Shown here piece after piece: positions 50,301-63,240 of a DNA stretch of 64,000 nt. The notes beneath the pieces are model-generated. The model ran no database searches and was not told where the DNA came from. It worked only from the letters and a program-made list of their open reading frames with translations. Location: positions 146,769 through 210,768 of the forward strand of contig JAAOMT010000109.1 of the NCBI GenBank assembly GCA_016748015.1, written 5' to 3'. This DNA comes from Geosiphon pyriformis (lineage: Eukaryota; Glomeromycota; Glomeromycetes; Archaeosporales; Geosiphonaceae). Numbering within the stretch: position 1 is the first letter of the stretch; every line of letters starts with the position of its first letter. Both the position numbers and the translations under genes were made by a program.

Positions 50301-51135
50301 ACTTAACAATACAAAAAATTAAATATAAAACAATTAAATAATCTAAATTTTTAGTTTACTACAAATTTATTATATATATAAATTTGACAAATTTTATAAA
50401 AATATTAATAAACTTTTAGAAATAAGACAAAATTAATATTAATTAAACTATCATATTAATATATTACGAACAAAAAACAGTAAATTCAGAAAACTATAAT
50501 AATTTTAAAACATAGTTTTTAAGTAAAAAATATTTTTTACAATATAAATAAGACAATATTTTGTACAAAAAAATAATATTTATTATTAAAATTTTAAATA
50601 TTAAAACATTATTCTTGGTCTTATATACAAAAAAACATTTAACAATATATTAATTCTTGTAATAGTTGTCAAAAAAAACTTAATTTTGTAAAACCTTTTA
50701 ATTTAATCAAAATTAAATTATTATTTGACAAAGTTAAAATTAATTACATTAAAAGATTACTTATTACAACAAAAAATTAATATATAATATTATAAATTAT
50801 TTTATAAAATAATTTAAAGTAGAGTTTTTTAAAAAAACAAATAAAAAATTAATAGCAAATTTTATTTATAAAAACATTATTTATAAATGTAAATATTTAA
50901 TAAAATTTTTATTTAACCAAAAAACACATTTTATAAATAATCTAATAATAAACAGTTTATTTTTTTTGTAATATTTTGAAAATAAATAATAAATTATAAT
51001 TACTATATTAAATATTTTTAAAAACAAATAATTGAAAAAAGCCAAAAAAATTTTTTATTATAAGTTTTATAAATTGTAAATTCATAATAAAGCCAAATTT
51101 ATAATAATTAAATACTAATATTAAATAATATTTTT
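50300..51135 (+). pseudogene. Decayed Ty3 integrase, plus strand
   Basis: The plus strand from about 50600 reads YSWSYIQKNI, then QYINSCNSCQKK, the integrase zinc-finger CxxC end, and after it LLFDKVKINYIKRLLITTKN, matching the core start (family pattern PF..VGID..GPL). A stretch near 50945 with NILKINNKL fits the block after the second catalytic Asp. Stops are frequent. It belongs to a Ty3 copy opposite in direction to the intact one. Confidence 0.6.
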
Positions 51136-51872
51136 TATAATAACTTAGCAACAATAACAATAACAATAAAATAACAATAATATTAACTTTAATAATTTTA
51201 AAAATTTTGAAAAAAAGAAAAAAAAGTTAAATTAGCTTTTATTACTTTTAATAACAAAAAAAACTTTTAAAAAATATGTAAAAAATTAATAATTAATAAA
51301 AAACTTATTTATTGACTATATTATAATATGTTCAAAAGAATATTTAAATAATAATAAAGAAAAAAAGCAAAATAGAATTATAAATGATATGGCTTTTATA
51401 TTTAATATTAGTTAATTAATATTTTTATTTTTCAATTAATAAATACAAATTATTTTCAAAAATTAGGAACCAATTAGTTTGATTTTTAATAAAAAAATTA
51501 AAACAATACAAAAAAAATTTAAAAAAAATACCAAAAATTTAATTATTAGCAGTTAAGCAAAAAAACTCTAATAAAAAAAATTGAAATATTAATATTAAAA
51601 ATCTGTTAGTTTGAAATAAATTAGTAATATTAAAAAAAAAAATTTTAGCCAAACAAATCTTATTTAACATGTAATTAAAACTAAAAATATTTAATTTATT
51701 TATTTAAAATTTTATTAATTAAATTAGTAAAACAATAAATTTATTAAAAAAAATAGATTAGATAAAAAAACTGTATTTATTATAAAACATAAAACTTATA
51801 AATTTACTGTAATGCTCTTTAGATTAATAAATACTTTATTTATTTTTAAAAATTAATATATAAAATATTTAT

Positions 51873-53381
51873 TTGGCCAATTGGCTTGAGCATTTTGAAT
51901 TCCAAGAAGTTTGCTGAAGTGCAGAATAGTTTACTTGGAATTTGGTCTGGTGCATTCAAGATTTATACAGATGGTTTATTAAAAAATGCTGGCTTTGTGG
52001 CTGTTGCTAGTAGTACTGCTGCATATTTTTTGGCATTAGATATGTGTGTTAATATTGGAGTTTGTGGTCTTGTTTCTTTTACTATGGCTGAGTTACAGGC
52101 TGTTGCTTTGTCTTTAAAATATGTTCCATTTTCTTGCTCCTTGGTTGTGTACCTTAACAGCCAAGCTGCTATTAATGTATATGTGTCAAAAGCAGTATTT
52201 GCTACACCAGATTTTCATAACCCATGCTGAATTGAGAGAAGACATATTGTCAATTTGATTAGAGATAAGGATCTCAACATTAATTGAATCAAGATTAAGG
52301 GTTATTCTGATGTTTATAGTAATATTAAAGCAGATGTTGCTGTTGATGTGACTGCTGATTCTCCTTTTTCTTTGCCAGCAAGAGTGTGTAAACATTTTTT
52401 AATGGTTGAAAATTCTGCTGTTTCTGACAATACTCACTATTTTGTCAAGAATATTTATGGATCTATTTGTTATACTTATTGGGAAGCTGGTCCTGATCAT
52501 AGTGTGGTCTCTGGTGCATTTGTTATGAATATAAATTGGGCAATAACTACAAAAGTCTGGCACTTTAACTCACATATACTTGCTGATTTTACAAGTCAAA
52601 AGTCATCTAATCTTTATACTTACTTGATAAAGACTGTGCATGAACAGTTGTTGGTAACTGTTAGGAAAAGATTGTATGATAGAAGCTATCCTAGTGTGCT
52701 GTGTCTACTGTGTGATGAAGTGGAGTTGTCAGATCACATTTTCATTTGTACTCAAAATGCTGGCATTCAGGAAAAATTTTTGGCTGAAGTTTCTATATGA
52801 TGGGCTGCTTTGACAGATAATTGTGTTTTGTTTTCCTCTGCTGTTTTGCAGATGCTCTCTCATTGTTTGTCAGATTCAGGAATTTATACTGTTGTATACA
52901 AGATATTTGTGCTAAAAGATTGGTTTATAGAGGCTGTTGGAATTTTTGAAAGTAAGAAGAAAGCCATTTCTGCTGTTGTGAATTTTGTGAGGTGTTTAGT
53001 AAAACTGTATTGTTTTAAAGCATGACTCATAAAGTCTAAGTTTTGGGTTAACATAAAAAAAGCTGGTTTGGTTGAAAATAGTGGTGTGGTGTTGGATTTG
53101 TCTTGTAGTGGGATGTCATTGCTGTCAGATGATATGGTCAGGATGTTTGGTATTATTGAGTCTTTTACTATTAATTTTGGCTATTAAAGATCTTGTCTAT
53201 TTTATTCTGGTCTAAATGGTAATGTACATGTTAATATAAGTGTATAGTATTCTCTTGTCTGGTCTGAATGACTAGCCACATGTAGTAAGTATGTGAGTTG
53301 CATTTAGTTTAAGCCATTTAGTTTGGCTTTATATACTAGATAACAATTAGGCTTTACTCATTAAATATATTTAATATAAAA
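51873..53381 (+). mobile_element. 5'-truncated LINE, copy 1, with 11-bp target-site duplication
   Basis: Flanked by a perfect AAAATATTTAT at 51862-51872 and at 53382-53392. Inside are the RNase H domain (IYTDGLLKNAGF, AELQA) and the C-terminal zinc-binding block (CLLCDEVELSDHIFIC, about 52700-52755) of ORF2, then a 3' UTR ending CTCATTAAATATATTTAATA and an A-rich tail. The third RNase H acidic residue is Asn (NSQAAIN), a G-to-A change. 51886-52230 has no CpG at all. It was dead on arrival because the 5' part is missing. Confidence 0.88.
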
Positions 53382-55036
53382 AAAATATTTATATTAAAGA
53401 ATTAATAATTTTTTATATATTTTACTAATATAATTGTGTATTTAAAACTTGAAATAAATATTTAGATTATCTTTAAAAAGTTTTTAATTTAGCCAAAATA
53501 AAAAAGTATAAAAACTTAAACAATTAATAAATGTTTTCAAATTATAAATTTTTCTTAAATTAGTTTCTATTACTAAAAGTTCATTAAAGATTTCTTTAAA
53601 ATTACATATTTAATTAATTGATTTTTATAAAAAAATATTAATTATTATTGAAAATTTTTTAGCAAAAAACTCTTAAAACTTTTAAAAAAAAACTAATTAT
53701 AAAGTTTATCTTAAAACAATTTAATTTTAATAAGTTATTTATTTTTTATATTAATATTTTTAATATTTTTTGGTGTTATCTTGTTTTAAAAAAATAAAAA
53801 AAGAATATATTATGGTTTATAATAATAAAACTTTTTAAAAAGCAAAAAAAAGCTATACAATTACCAAAAAAATATCAGCAATAATATAATCTATTATTTA
53901 TTAAAATAAAATATTTTATAAAAAAATAATTCAATATTTATAATAATTAATAAGTTTTAATTTAGTTAAAAAACAAAAAAAATTAGACTACAAAAATTTT
54001 TTTTATTAAATAATATATTTAAATATTATAAAAAAACAAACAATTAAAATACAAATATTCTATTTTATTTAATTATATAATAATAAAACAAATTAGAAAT
54101 AACCAATTAAATCAAACATAATAATTGATTTAAAAAACTATTAATATTTATTAAATTTTTGAATAAAAAACAATATTCATAAAAATATAATCAACAGTAA
54201 AGAGAACATTTGCAAAAAAAATCAAATTTTTATTTAATTTATCAAAACCAATTATATAAAAAAATTAAAAAAAATCTTGATTAATTACAAAAAGTTATTT
54301 AATTTAAAAAAAATTATGATATATAATATGTTTATTAATTTTATAACAGAATATTTCAAAAAAACAAAGACAATTTAAAAAATATTAATAAGATATTATT
54401 GACTAATTTTAATAAAAAATATAATAAAATTTGTAATATCTGTTAATAAAAAACTAAATTTAATTAAAAAAAAAACATTTATTTAATTTTGTTAATTAAC
54501 TTTTAAATAAATTAAAATAGATATTATTAAATTTTTAATAATAATCTCTAATAAAAATAAATATATTATAATTACAAAAAATTACTTAATATAATAAGTA
54601 AAAACAAAAGCAATATTAAATTAACTTTATTTACAAAAAAATTACTTTTAGATAAAAAAAAAGCTTTTTTTAGCTTATTAATAAAAAAAATTTGAAAAAC
54701 TTAAAATCTATTACAAAATTTTTTTTTATTATCTATAAACTAATAAATTAATATATTTTAATTAAACATTTTGTAAAACTTTAACAAAAATCAATAAAAA
54801 AAATTTATAAAACAAAATTTGGTTTTTAATACTTTTTGTTTATAAAACAGTAAATTATGATATAGTTGATTATAAATTCTTTTATTTACTTTATAAATAT
54901 ATGATAATATTACTTATTAAAACCAAATATTTTGAAAAAATAATTAAATTTAATTATAAAAATATTTTACAACAAAAACTTAAAACAATATTAAATTTTT
55001 TAATAGAAACATAAATAATTGCTTATAAAAAAAAAT

Positions 55037-55074
55037 GTGCCAGATAGCATTTGGGTCTTACTCATTAAATGTTA
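55037..55074 (+). mobile_element. LINE 3' scrap of about 38 bp
   Basis: The fragment GTGCCAGATAGCATTTGGGT plus CTTACTCATTAAATGTTA matches the last bases of the LINE 3' UTRs at about 53340-53375 and 58130-58165. It is flanked by ATAAAAAAAAAT on both sides (55025-55036 and 55075-55086), as expected for a very short target-primed insertion, though the right copy overlaps the A-rich tail. Confidence 0.65.
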
Positions 55075-55599
55075 ATAAAAAAAAATATATATATATTTTA
55101 AGAAAAACTCAAAAAATAATAATATATAAAATATATTTTTTAATAAATTCTCAATAAAAAGAACTATTTATAATTAATAAAATATTGAATAATAAATCTT
55201 TATATTTTATAAAATTAATATAAAATAATATTTAATAATTAATTTATTTATAATACAAAAATCAAAAAATATTACAAAAAACTTAATTAGTTATTAATTA
55301 TTATAATACTTACAATATTTATTAATAAAATACTAAAACAGTTATAAATAAAATTATTCTAGTTTTAAAATAAACATATATTTAATTAACATAAAAAATA
55401 TTTTCAATTAAAATATGTAAAATACTCTTTTTATAATTCACAAATATTTAATATAAACAATTACTTAGATATTTTACTTATTATTGAAAATCAAATAACA
55501 ATTAGAAATAAAATTAAAGTACAGAAAATTAACAACAAAATAGAAAAATATATGCTTAAATACATAATTACCAAAATACTTTCTTTTTTTAATATATTA

Positions 55600-56510
55600 T
55601 TATTAATAAAAAATTAAATTATTAATTAGTATAAATTACTTTTATAATTTTTATTATTAATTAACATATATTATTATTTTAAATTAACACTTATTATTTT
55701 ACCAAATTATAAAATATTAATATTTAATTAATAACTTAATTTATATAATATACAAATATAACTAATTATAATAATCAGATCATATAATATTTAAGAATTT
55801 ACCAAAATATTTAAAAATTTAATAAAATATTAACAGTTTATTAAAATAATTAATAGTTTGTAAAAATAATTTGTAGTTTGCCAAAATAGATTATTAATTT
55901 GGTAAAATATTAGCAAAAAAAAATTATAAATTATAAAATAATATTATAACAAGTTATATAAATAAAAAACTTTTTTTTAAAAAAAAAAATTATTTTAATT
56001 TAATCATTTTTTAGCAAGCAATTAATTATTACAAATTAATTTAATAAAATTTACTTTAAAAACCAAATTATTATTGTTTAAAAACTAATAATTATAACTA
56101 ATATTCTAAAATTGATTAATTATTAATTTTAATAATTACTTAATATGAATTATAAACAATTTTTTTTATATATTTTTATTTAATTATTATTATTATTTTA
56201 TATTATTAAGTAGTTTATTATTAAATTTTTTTATAAAAAAATTGACTTTTATTTTAAAGTAATTACATATTATTAAAAAGTTTACAAACAATAAATTTCT
56301 GTAAAAAAATTAATTTTTACTACAAAGTAACTATGTAAATAATTAGTACAAATTAATTATTTTATTATAAACTTAATAATAAAATAGTTTAAAATATAGA
56401 AAAATACTTTGAAAAATAAATTAGTTTATTAAAAATTTACTAGTTTTTCTTAACAATAAAATTAATAACAAAATAATATTAACAATATTTTTAAATAACA
56501 ATAAAAATTT
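55600..56510 (-). repeat. Repeat A, copy 2
   Basis: On the minus strand it follows 1480-2460 (shared ATATGTTAATTAATAATAAA at about 55662) and 59330-60060, including the paired 58-bp arms and the 22-24-bp units (TTTGGCAAACTACAAATTAT near 55865). It is the most A+T-decayed of the three copies. It lies between the integrase and the pol tail of the plus-strand Ty3 copy, where the intact copy has no such DNA, so it is an insertion. Confidence 0.6.
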
Positions 56511-56921
56511 TTAATAATAATATTTAAAAAAACAATAAAAAAGTTTTATTTATAACAAAAAATTGATATATAGAAAATAACTTAAATATCATAAAAAACT
56601 TGGTAAGATTATTAAAGATATAAAACTTTTAAAAAAAATGACTTTAAAAATTCAGGCAGAAATTTTAAGCATTAAATATTTAAATATTTTAAAAGTTTTA
56701 ATTTTTTTATTATTAAATATTTAATAAATATGGCTCAATCACTATCTAAAAGTTAAGAACAAACTAAATATTTTAATATTAAATAAAATTCACATATTTT
56801 TTACATATAATTAATTACTTAATTTAGTTTAAACTATACTATATTAATACAATAAAAAAATTTACCTAAAAAAATTATTTTTTAAATTAATTTAAACAAA
56901 ATAATATTATAAAAAACCAAT

Positions 56922-58171
56922 GTCCTTTTTTTCAGCTTGATTTGCCTTTTTATAGACAGTCAGGCTGTTTTGGATGTATGCAAATCGGAATTAAATCTGG
57001 TGTATCCAGATTTTTGGAATTGGTGTTGGATCAAGTATTGACATATTGTAAACATTGTTAGGAAAAAGAATTTAAATATTAATTAATGTAAAGTCAAAAG
57101 TCATTTAGGTGTCTTGGATAATAAACGTGTAGATGCTTTCGCTAATACAATTTCTCTTTCTCCCTGGTGCCTTTTTCCTGGCTTGGAAAAACATTGCATT
57201 TTGGTGGAGGGTAATGTTGTTTTCAGGAATTCTAGATATTTTGTTTATGAAATTTTTGTTTTATTTATTGTGCACACTAGGAGCTTGGTTCTGGATCTAG
57301 AGTATTAGATAGTAGTTTGCTTTCGGATATAAACTGGTTTAGCTTGTCATCAGTATGGCATCTTAACTTACACATGACTGCTGGTTTTACTAGTAAGTTT
57401 ACTGCCAGTACTCATACATACTTCATGAAAGCTTTGCATTGTCAATTGCTAGTTGCTGTTCAGAAGCATCTGTATGACAAACATTACCCCAGTGTGTTGT
57501 GTCTGTATTGTGAAGATGTTGAGGTTTCAGATCATGTTTTTTCTTGCATGGTTGATGATTTGGCTTGTTATTGTTTGTTGAATGTCCATACAACTATTTG
57601 GTATACACTTTCTGGTCTTTTTATTTCTTCTTTATGTGTATCTCATTTATTGTCATCTTGTGTTTTGAATGCTGCAGTGTGTACAGCTCTCTGTAAAAGC
57701 TTTGTTTTTAAGGATTGGCTTTATGAAACTGTGTTAGTTTTCAGAGATTCCAAAGCTATAAGTCAGAAGATTGTGAACTTTGTGTATGACTTCTGTCTTG
57801 CTTTTAGAGAGAAAATTTGGTTGGTTCATGTCAAGCATCATGCTTTCATGGAAAAAAATAGGCTAATATTATCTGATGGATCAATTCCAGGGTCAGTTTC
57901 AGGTTTGTCCTCATTGTTTTCTGCTGGTGTAGTTAAACTGTTAAGTATTAATGAGATATTTGGTATAGAGTTTGGGTTTCATAAGCCTTGTTTGTTTCTC
58001 TTAGATATTGAAGGGCCTGTTTCTGTTTATATAGATGCTTAGTATTGTTCTAATCAGCTTGAGTGGCTGGTCGCATATAGAAAATACATGATTCACACCT
58101 AGTTTAGATCGATTATTTGATGTATTATACTAGGCAGTGTTTGAATCTCACTTATTAAATGAATAAAAAAA
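56922..58171 (+). mobile_element. 5'-truncated LINE, copy 2, with 11-bp target-site duplication
   Basis: A perfect AAAAAACCAAT lies at 56911-56921 and 58172-58182. The insert starts within the ORF2 RNase H domain (third Asp kept in DSQAVLDVC near 56957) and ends with a 3' UTR closing CTCACTTATTAAATGAATAA plus a short A tail. It is the least decayed truncated copy in the block, so probably one of the younger LINE insertions here. Confidence 0.92.
57317..58042 (+). pseudogene. LINE ORF2 C-terminal part, open for about 240 codons
   Basis: The reading frame runs without a stop to a TAG at 58040-58042. It contains the family's C-terminal zinc-binding block YPSVLCLYCEDVEVSDHVFS followed by C, and the block CKSFVFKDWLYETVLVF seen also in copy 1 (FVLKDWFIEAVGIF). 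Upstream in the insert (57114-57308), in another frame, DNKRVDAFAN matches the end of RNase H, with a frameshift between. There is no RT or endonuclease, and no start codon of its own, so it is a fragment and not a gene. Confidence 0.8.
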
Positions 58172-58429
58172 AAAAAACCAATCTGACTAATCATTTAACT
58201 GTTTTCAAAAGATTAATTTTTATTTCAACAAATTTATAAACCCAAAGTAATATTAAATTAGATAATATTTTATTATTAACAACAACTTAACTTACAGAAT
58301 TACCAGATATATTAATATTATTTTTTTTTCAACTTATCAACAACTTTGCTAAAAATATTCAAATATATTATAAGTTTATTAATCTTAAAGTTAAAAATAC
58401 TGTTTAAAACAAAATTACTCTTAACAAAT

Positions 58430-59330
58430 TGTTCAAACACAATTACTAGAAAACCAATAGACTCAACAATAAATTTAACTAAAGTATTAACTTGGTTAAA
58501 TCAAACTTTAAAGAAATTAATTAAAAAAAACCAAAAAATTACCAACAATTACAAAAAAAAAAACATATACTGTTTAATAAAAAAGAATTAGAAGTGCTTA
58601 TAAAAGCAAAAGTCTTGACATAAAACTTAATATCTATAAAATAGGATACAAACATCTTGAAAATCTTAAAAAAAAAAGATAGAAATATCTTGCAGTCTAT
58701 AATTAAATGGTCTATTTCTTAATACCTAAAACAATATTAACAATTAGAAGTTTTTTACTAGATATAATACTTTTTTAGTATACTAGTTTTGACTAAATTA
58801 GCTTAAGATCTAAATATAACCAAAGCAAACCAAAAATAATAACCAAAAATAAAAAAATAAAAATAAAACATGTCTAATTACCAACTTAAAAAATCATATT
58901 ACTAATCTTTCAATTATACTAATAACTATTTTTTAACAACCATAACCATAATTATTTACATTAATAGTATATATACCAATTACCAAATTAAAAAAATTTA
59001 CTAATAAAAAAGACAATATCTAAATATGACTAAACAATATAGCCAAAGTTATTACAGCCAATAAATAGAACAATGCCAAAGTTTTTTAGGCCATTCTATA
59101 CTTTTTACAGAATATTGTTAACTTATAGTATTAAAGCTTGATTAATAACTTTTAGATTTTTAACACTTTTAAACAAAACTTTTTGCAATATTTTAATAAT
59201 TACAATAGTATTAATTAACTGTTAACTGAATTTACTACCCTTAAACAAAACAACATTGAAACAGTTATCATGTATTTAGAATGCTTTCATAAAAATCTGT
59301 GTTAAATCTAAGCAATAAATACAATCTTAA
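58430..59330 (-). pseudogene. LINE ORF1 remnant, minus strand
   Basis: Minus-strand reading with stops gives SNMIF, then VGNQTCFIF (about 58905), matching INNMIF and VDSQTCFIS of the window-start ORF1, and VNTLVKFIVESIGFLVIV (about 58450-58505) matching its C-terminus. The zinc knuckle between them has lost its Cys residues. The upstream half (58980-59330) does not align with the window-start copy and may belong to a related ORF1 subfamily. Confidence 0.55.
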
Positions 59331-60060
59331 AAGCAGTACAGTCAGAAATAATTTGTAGTTTACTAAAATGTATTTTTAGTTTGCCAAAATTATAGCAAAA
59401 AGAAAAGTACAAGTTCAGAAATTAGTACTACAACAAGTTGTATAAAAAAAGAGCTTTTTTCTTCAAAAAAATATATCTTAGATTAGAACAATAATTTTGG
59501 TTAGAATTAATCATCTTTTACATAAATAAATTAAATATTTAAAAAACCAATTTCCTAATTATTTTTACTTGAAATTCCCCAAAAACCCAACTAATACTTT
59601 GAAATTAATTAGCTATCAATTTCAATAATAAGTTGTTAGTAACTTTAAGTCTAGATAAAAAATAATTCTCTTGACAAAATTCTATTTCTTTTATATTTCT
59701 TTTATCTTTTTTTTTATTTTTTTTATTATCATTAGGGTAGTTTACAGATAAAATTTTTGTAGAAGAGTTGATTTTTACAGCAAAGTAACTATACATTTTT
59801 GTAAGCTTTCAGATGAGCAATTCTTGAGAAAGAATTGATGTTTACTACAATATAATTACATAAAGTAACTGATACAGAATTGGTTATTCTACTTATAAGT
59901 TCAACAGTTTAAATTATAGGAGATAATTTAAAGATAAAATTCAGTTATTAGAGATTTAACTACTTTTAGAGAATGTAAATTTACATTAAACAAACATTAA
60001 CAACATTTAAGAAAAGAAACTGAAAATCTTTGATAACATTATTAATTATCCAATATTTTT
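59331..60060 (-). repeat. Repeat A, copy 3
   Basis: Reverse complement of copy 1 and the best-preserved of the three. It shows the two 58-bp arms (about 59755-59870) and 22-24-bp units (about 59340-59400). A 63-codon minus-strand frame (59605-59796, MYSYFAVKINSSTKILSVNY) lies in it; the equivalent frame in copy 1 is broken by a stop, so coding is doubtful. It sits directly upstream, in its own orientation, of the ORF1 remnant at 58430-59330. Confidence 0.65.
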
Positions 60061-60530
60061 TTTTTTAAAAAATAGTTTTCTATAACTTAAAATGAAATTA
60101 TTTTTATATTAATAAAATTATCTATTATTATTAAATTCATGTTATTATTACTTGATTAAGAATATTAATTATTTTTATTACTATTAACACTCTATATTAA
60201 TAAAATCCAATACTTAACTACATTGAAATAATAGCTCTTGATTACAATTATTAACAAAATATTAATTTTTTATTTTTTTTATTTTTTTTTGTTTTGTTTT
60301 TTTGTTGTTTATTAATTAATTAAAAAGATTAAGTGCTAAGTATTTGATGTTAAGAATAGTCTAATAAAAAACCCAGAAATAAAAGTAAAAATTTAAGAAT
60401 AGCTTACCAGAAAAGTACAACTGCCAGATTAAACCAGTTATTACACTGAAAAAAAAAATTCATAAAAAAAACCATTAATTAAATCTCTGTTTATTATACA
60501 AAAAACTCAACCAAAATCTTCAAAAATTAC
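60061..60530. other. AT-rich DNA, unassigned
   Basis: T-rich runs (60260-60320) and no readable frame. Probably the junction between repeat A and the LINE copy that begins before about 60540. Confidence 0.35.
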
Positions 60531-62957
60531 CAATACAACTAACTATTGAGCACCAAGTTATGAGTTTGTTATTTGTTCTAACACCAAATAATTATTTGTA
60601 ATAATGGCCAATCTTTTTTTATTGTCAAATATAGAGAATCTTACAAGAACTTAGGAATTTTTTTATTAACAAAAAGTATATTTAAGCTGAGTCTTGTTAA
60701 AACACATTCAGATATTAGATTTTTTTTAAACATGGTACTTAGGAAGATTTTATTAAATAAACAATTTTCTTACTTAGTTTTAACAGTTTTACAGTTTATA
60801 ATTAATTACTGAATGCAATTCAGTTTTGTATTTAAAAGTGTGTGCCAAAAGTAGAATATTATAATTAGGAAAGAATTTAGATCTAAAATTAATCTACCAA
60901 AAAACTTTTTCAATAAGATTCTATATTATTTATTTTTGTATAGGCTTAAATCATTTAAATAATTATAAATAAAGGACAAAGTGGCTTTATTAATTTGGTT
61001 TTCTAATGTAATAAAAATTCTTGGTTATCTATTTGTATACAAATTTTTAAATTTACAGATTACAAACTAGACACCAAAAAATTTACTGCAATTTCTTGTT
61101 AAATTAAGAATTAGTTTTGTAAAATGTTTTTTGGCAGATCTAGTAAAAATATTTTTGAACAACAATATTTCTTTAGCAAACAAATTGTTTTGTGTATTTC
61201 ACTTTTCTGGTTGCTTTTTAATATCTGAAATTTTGAATGGTTTATATTATTTTAATGTAATTTTATTTTTAAAATAACTTGATATTGTTGTTAGTAATCA
61301 ATTATTAAACAAACACAGCTTAGTTATGGATTAAAAAATCATTGTTGTTAAAAAAAACTGAGTTTAAAAAACCCAATATCAGCATGGTTTTTAAAAGCTT
61401 TAATTTATATGAATAATTCTTTTATTAATTTTGTAAAGAATAACTTTAACTCTAACTGTTCAGATTTTTATGATTTAAGAGAATTTTTGAATATTCAAGA
61501 ATATTTGTATAAATTATAGACAAAAAAAATTAATGTATATATTAATAGTTCTTTGAATAGTTTGGGTACTGTTAATATAGTAAGTAAAATAGTAATATAT
61601 TTTTCTAATGTTGAAGTAAATTTAGGTGTTAAAGTTTTTGGTTTGCTGTTATTAACAATATTAGAATTACAGGCCATTGTTTTGGCTTTGGAATATGTTT
61701 CCTTTTTTTGTTTGATAGTTTTACATATAAATAGCCAAACTGTTATATATATATATATATTAAAGCTTATGTTTTATGTGCTTAATTTCTATAATAAATA
61801 CTGGATTAAAAAGTGGCATATGGCTAATTTAATTAAATTTAAAAACATTTTTATAAAGTGTGTAAAAGTCAAAGCCACTCAAAAAATGTTAAAAATAACA
61901 AAGCTAATGTTTTTGCAGATGTTGTAATATGATCTGATGTTTTTTTACTTATTAATGTATATAAGAAGTTTGTCTTGGCAAATAGTTCGATTGTTTTAAA
62001 CAATGTTTGTCATTTTGTTCACAATATTTATTAAATAATTAATTAGGCTTAATAAGAAGCAGATTCAAGTATAAAAATTTTGTGAAATTCTTTTATTTGA
62101 GATATTAATTAGTATTATACTATTTTAGTTTGACATCTTAATTTTTATATGCTTTTTGGTTTTACCAACAGACTTTCAGCAATTTTTTATATATATCTAA
62201 TAAAGACAGTTTATAAAAGACTGTCAATTATAGTTAAGAAAAAACTATTTAATAAGAGATACTTAAATGTGTTATATCTATTTTGTAATAATATTAAACT
62301 GTTTAATTATGTTTTTATTTATCCAAAAAAATTTTTAGTGTATTTTAAGATTTTGTTAGATTATGTCAAATTATGGAAGTTTTTAGTAGGATCTTGCTTT
62401 TTACCAACTTTTTTAATATTGCATATTTTCTTTTTGAAAATATTTAACATTAGTATTTATAAAATTCTGTACAAAAGTTTGTTTTTAGAAATTAAATTAG
62501 TAAAGCAATATTGAAATTTGAGGATAAAAAAAAGTTATAATGATAATGACTAATTTTATCTGACATTTTGTTAATATATATTATAGTAAACTGTAGAATT
62601 TTAAATCAAAATATAAGATTAATATAAAAAAAAATGACTTAATTAAGAACAAAAAAGTGTTGCCTAAGGTATATAGTGATCTGTCTGGCTTTTTTTCAAC
62701 AAAAATAATTTGTTTGTTTGGAATTATTGAATCTTTTGTTGTTTGTTTTAAATTGTATAAGACTTGTTTGTTTTTTTAGATTTAGATAATAGGTTAGGAA
62801 TCAATATAAATATATAGTGTAATTTTAATTGGCTTAAGTAATTGGTTATATATAGTAAGTATATAAGCCATATTTAGTTTAAATTATTTAGTTTGTTTTT
62901 ATATATTAAATAATAGTTAGATTGTATTTATTAATAAATAATAATAATAATAATAAA
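60530..62957 (+). mobile_element. LINE copy 3, ORF2 remnant with 3' end
   Basis: The plus strand, with many stops, shows the C-terminal half of a LINE ORF2: a KVYLSLVLLKHIQILDFF stretch (about 60676-60730), SVLYLKVCAKSRILL (about 60823), an RNase H block (61553-61790: ILELQAIVLALEYVSFF and INSQTVI, with the third Asp as Asn), and the C-terminal region 62149-62514. The 3' UTR (about 62820-62935) parallels copy 1 and ends in (AAT)n rather than poly(A). It is much more A+T-decayed than copies 1 and 2. Confidence 0.7.
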
Positions 62958-62999
62958 ATATTAATAGTAAAAAACTGTTTGATAATTTTTAAAACATTT

Positions 63000-63240
63000 T
63001 TTTATTTTTAATTAATAGTTTTCTCTAATCAAAATTTTTTCTAATAAATATATTTAAATTAGTCTTAATATTGTTTTTATTTTTTTTAAAAACTTAAAAG
63101 TTTTTAATAATAAGCCAGTTAATAAGTTAATCTTTTTTGTTTTTATTATTAACATTATTACTACTATTTTATAAATAATCAAAAAAACCAAAAACTTTAA
63201 AAAATAACAGCAATTAGTTTTTTTTCTAATATAAACAATA
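63000..63240 (+). pseudogene. LINE ORF1 N-terminal scrap
   Basis: The DNA AAGTTTTTAATAATAAGCCA then GTTAATAAGTTAATC (about 63098) parallels AATTTTTAATAACAGACCAG then TCAACAAGTTGG (63934), and its later part (ATAATCAAAAAAACCAAAAA, 63174) parallels ATGATCAAAAAAACCAAAAT (72). It spans the junction between the window-end and window-start ORF1 pieces and so shows that those two belong to one LINE family. Confidence 0.65.

Larger units (their letters stand above)
51300..56910 (+). mobile_element. Plus-strand Ty3 copy broken by four insertions
   Basis: RT reads DKKTVFIIKHKTYKFTVMLF at about 51757-51815 and stops abruptly at 51872, where a LINE is inserted. RT resumes after 53392 with TNIIVYLKLE, the region after the YLDD box (first Asp position is Thr). 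Integrase follows at about 54330-54970 (NKYIII, then FLILFVYKTVNYDIVDYKFF). The pol C-terminus is at 56560-56700 (LGKIIKDIKLLKKMTLKIQA), parallel to the intact copy's tail. Interruptions are LINE copy 1 (51873-53381), a 38-bp LINE scrap (55037-55074) and repeat A (about 55600-56510); a further LINE sits at its far end (56922). Dead. Confidence 0.7.
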
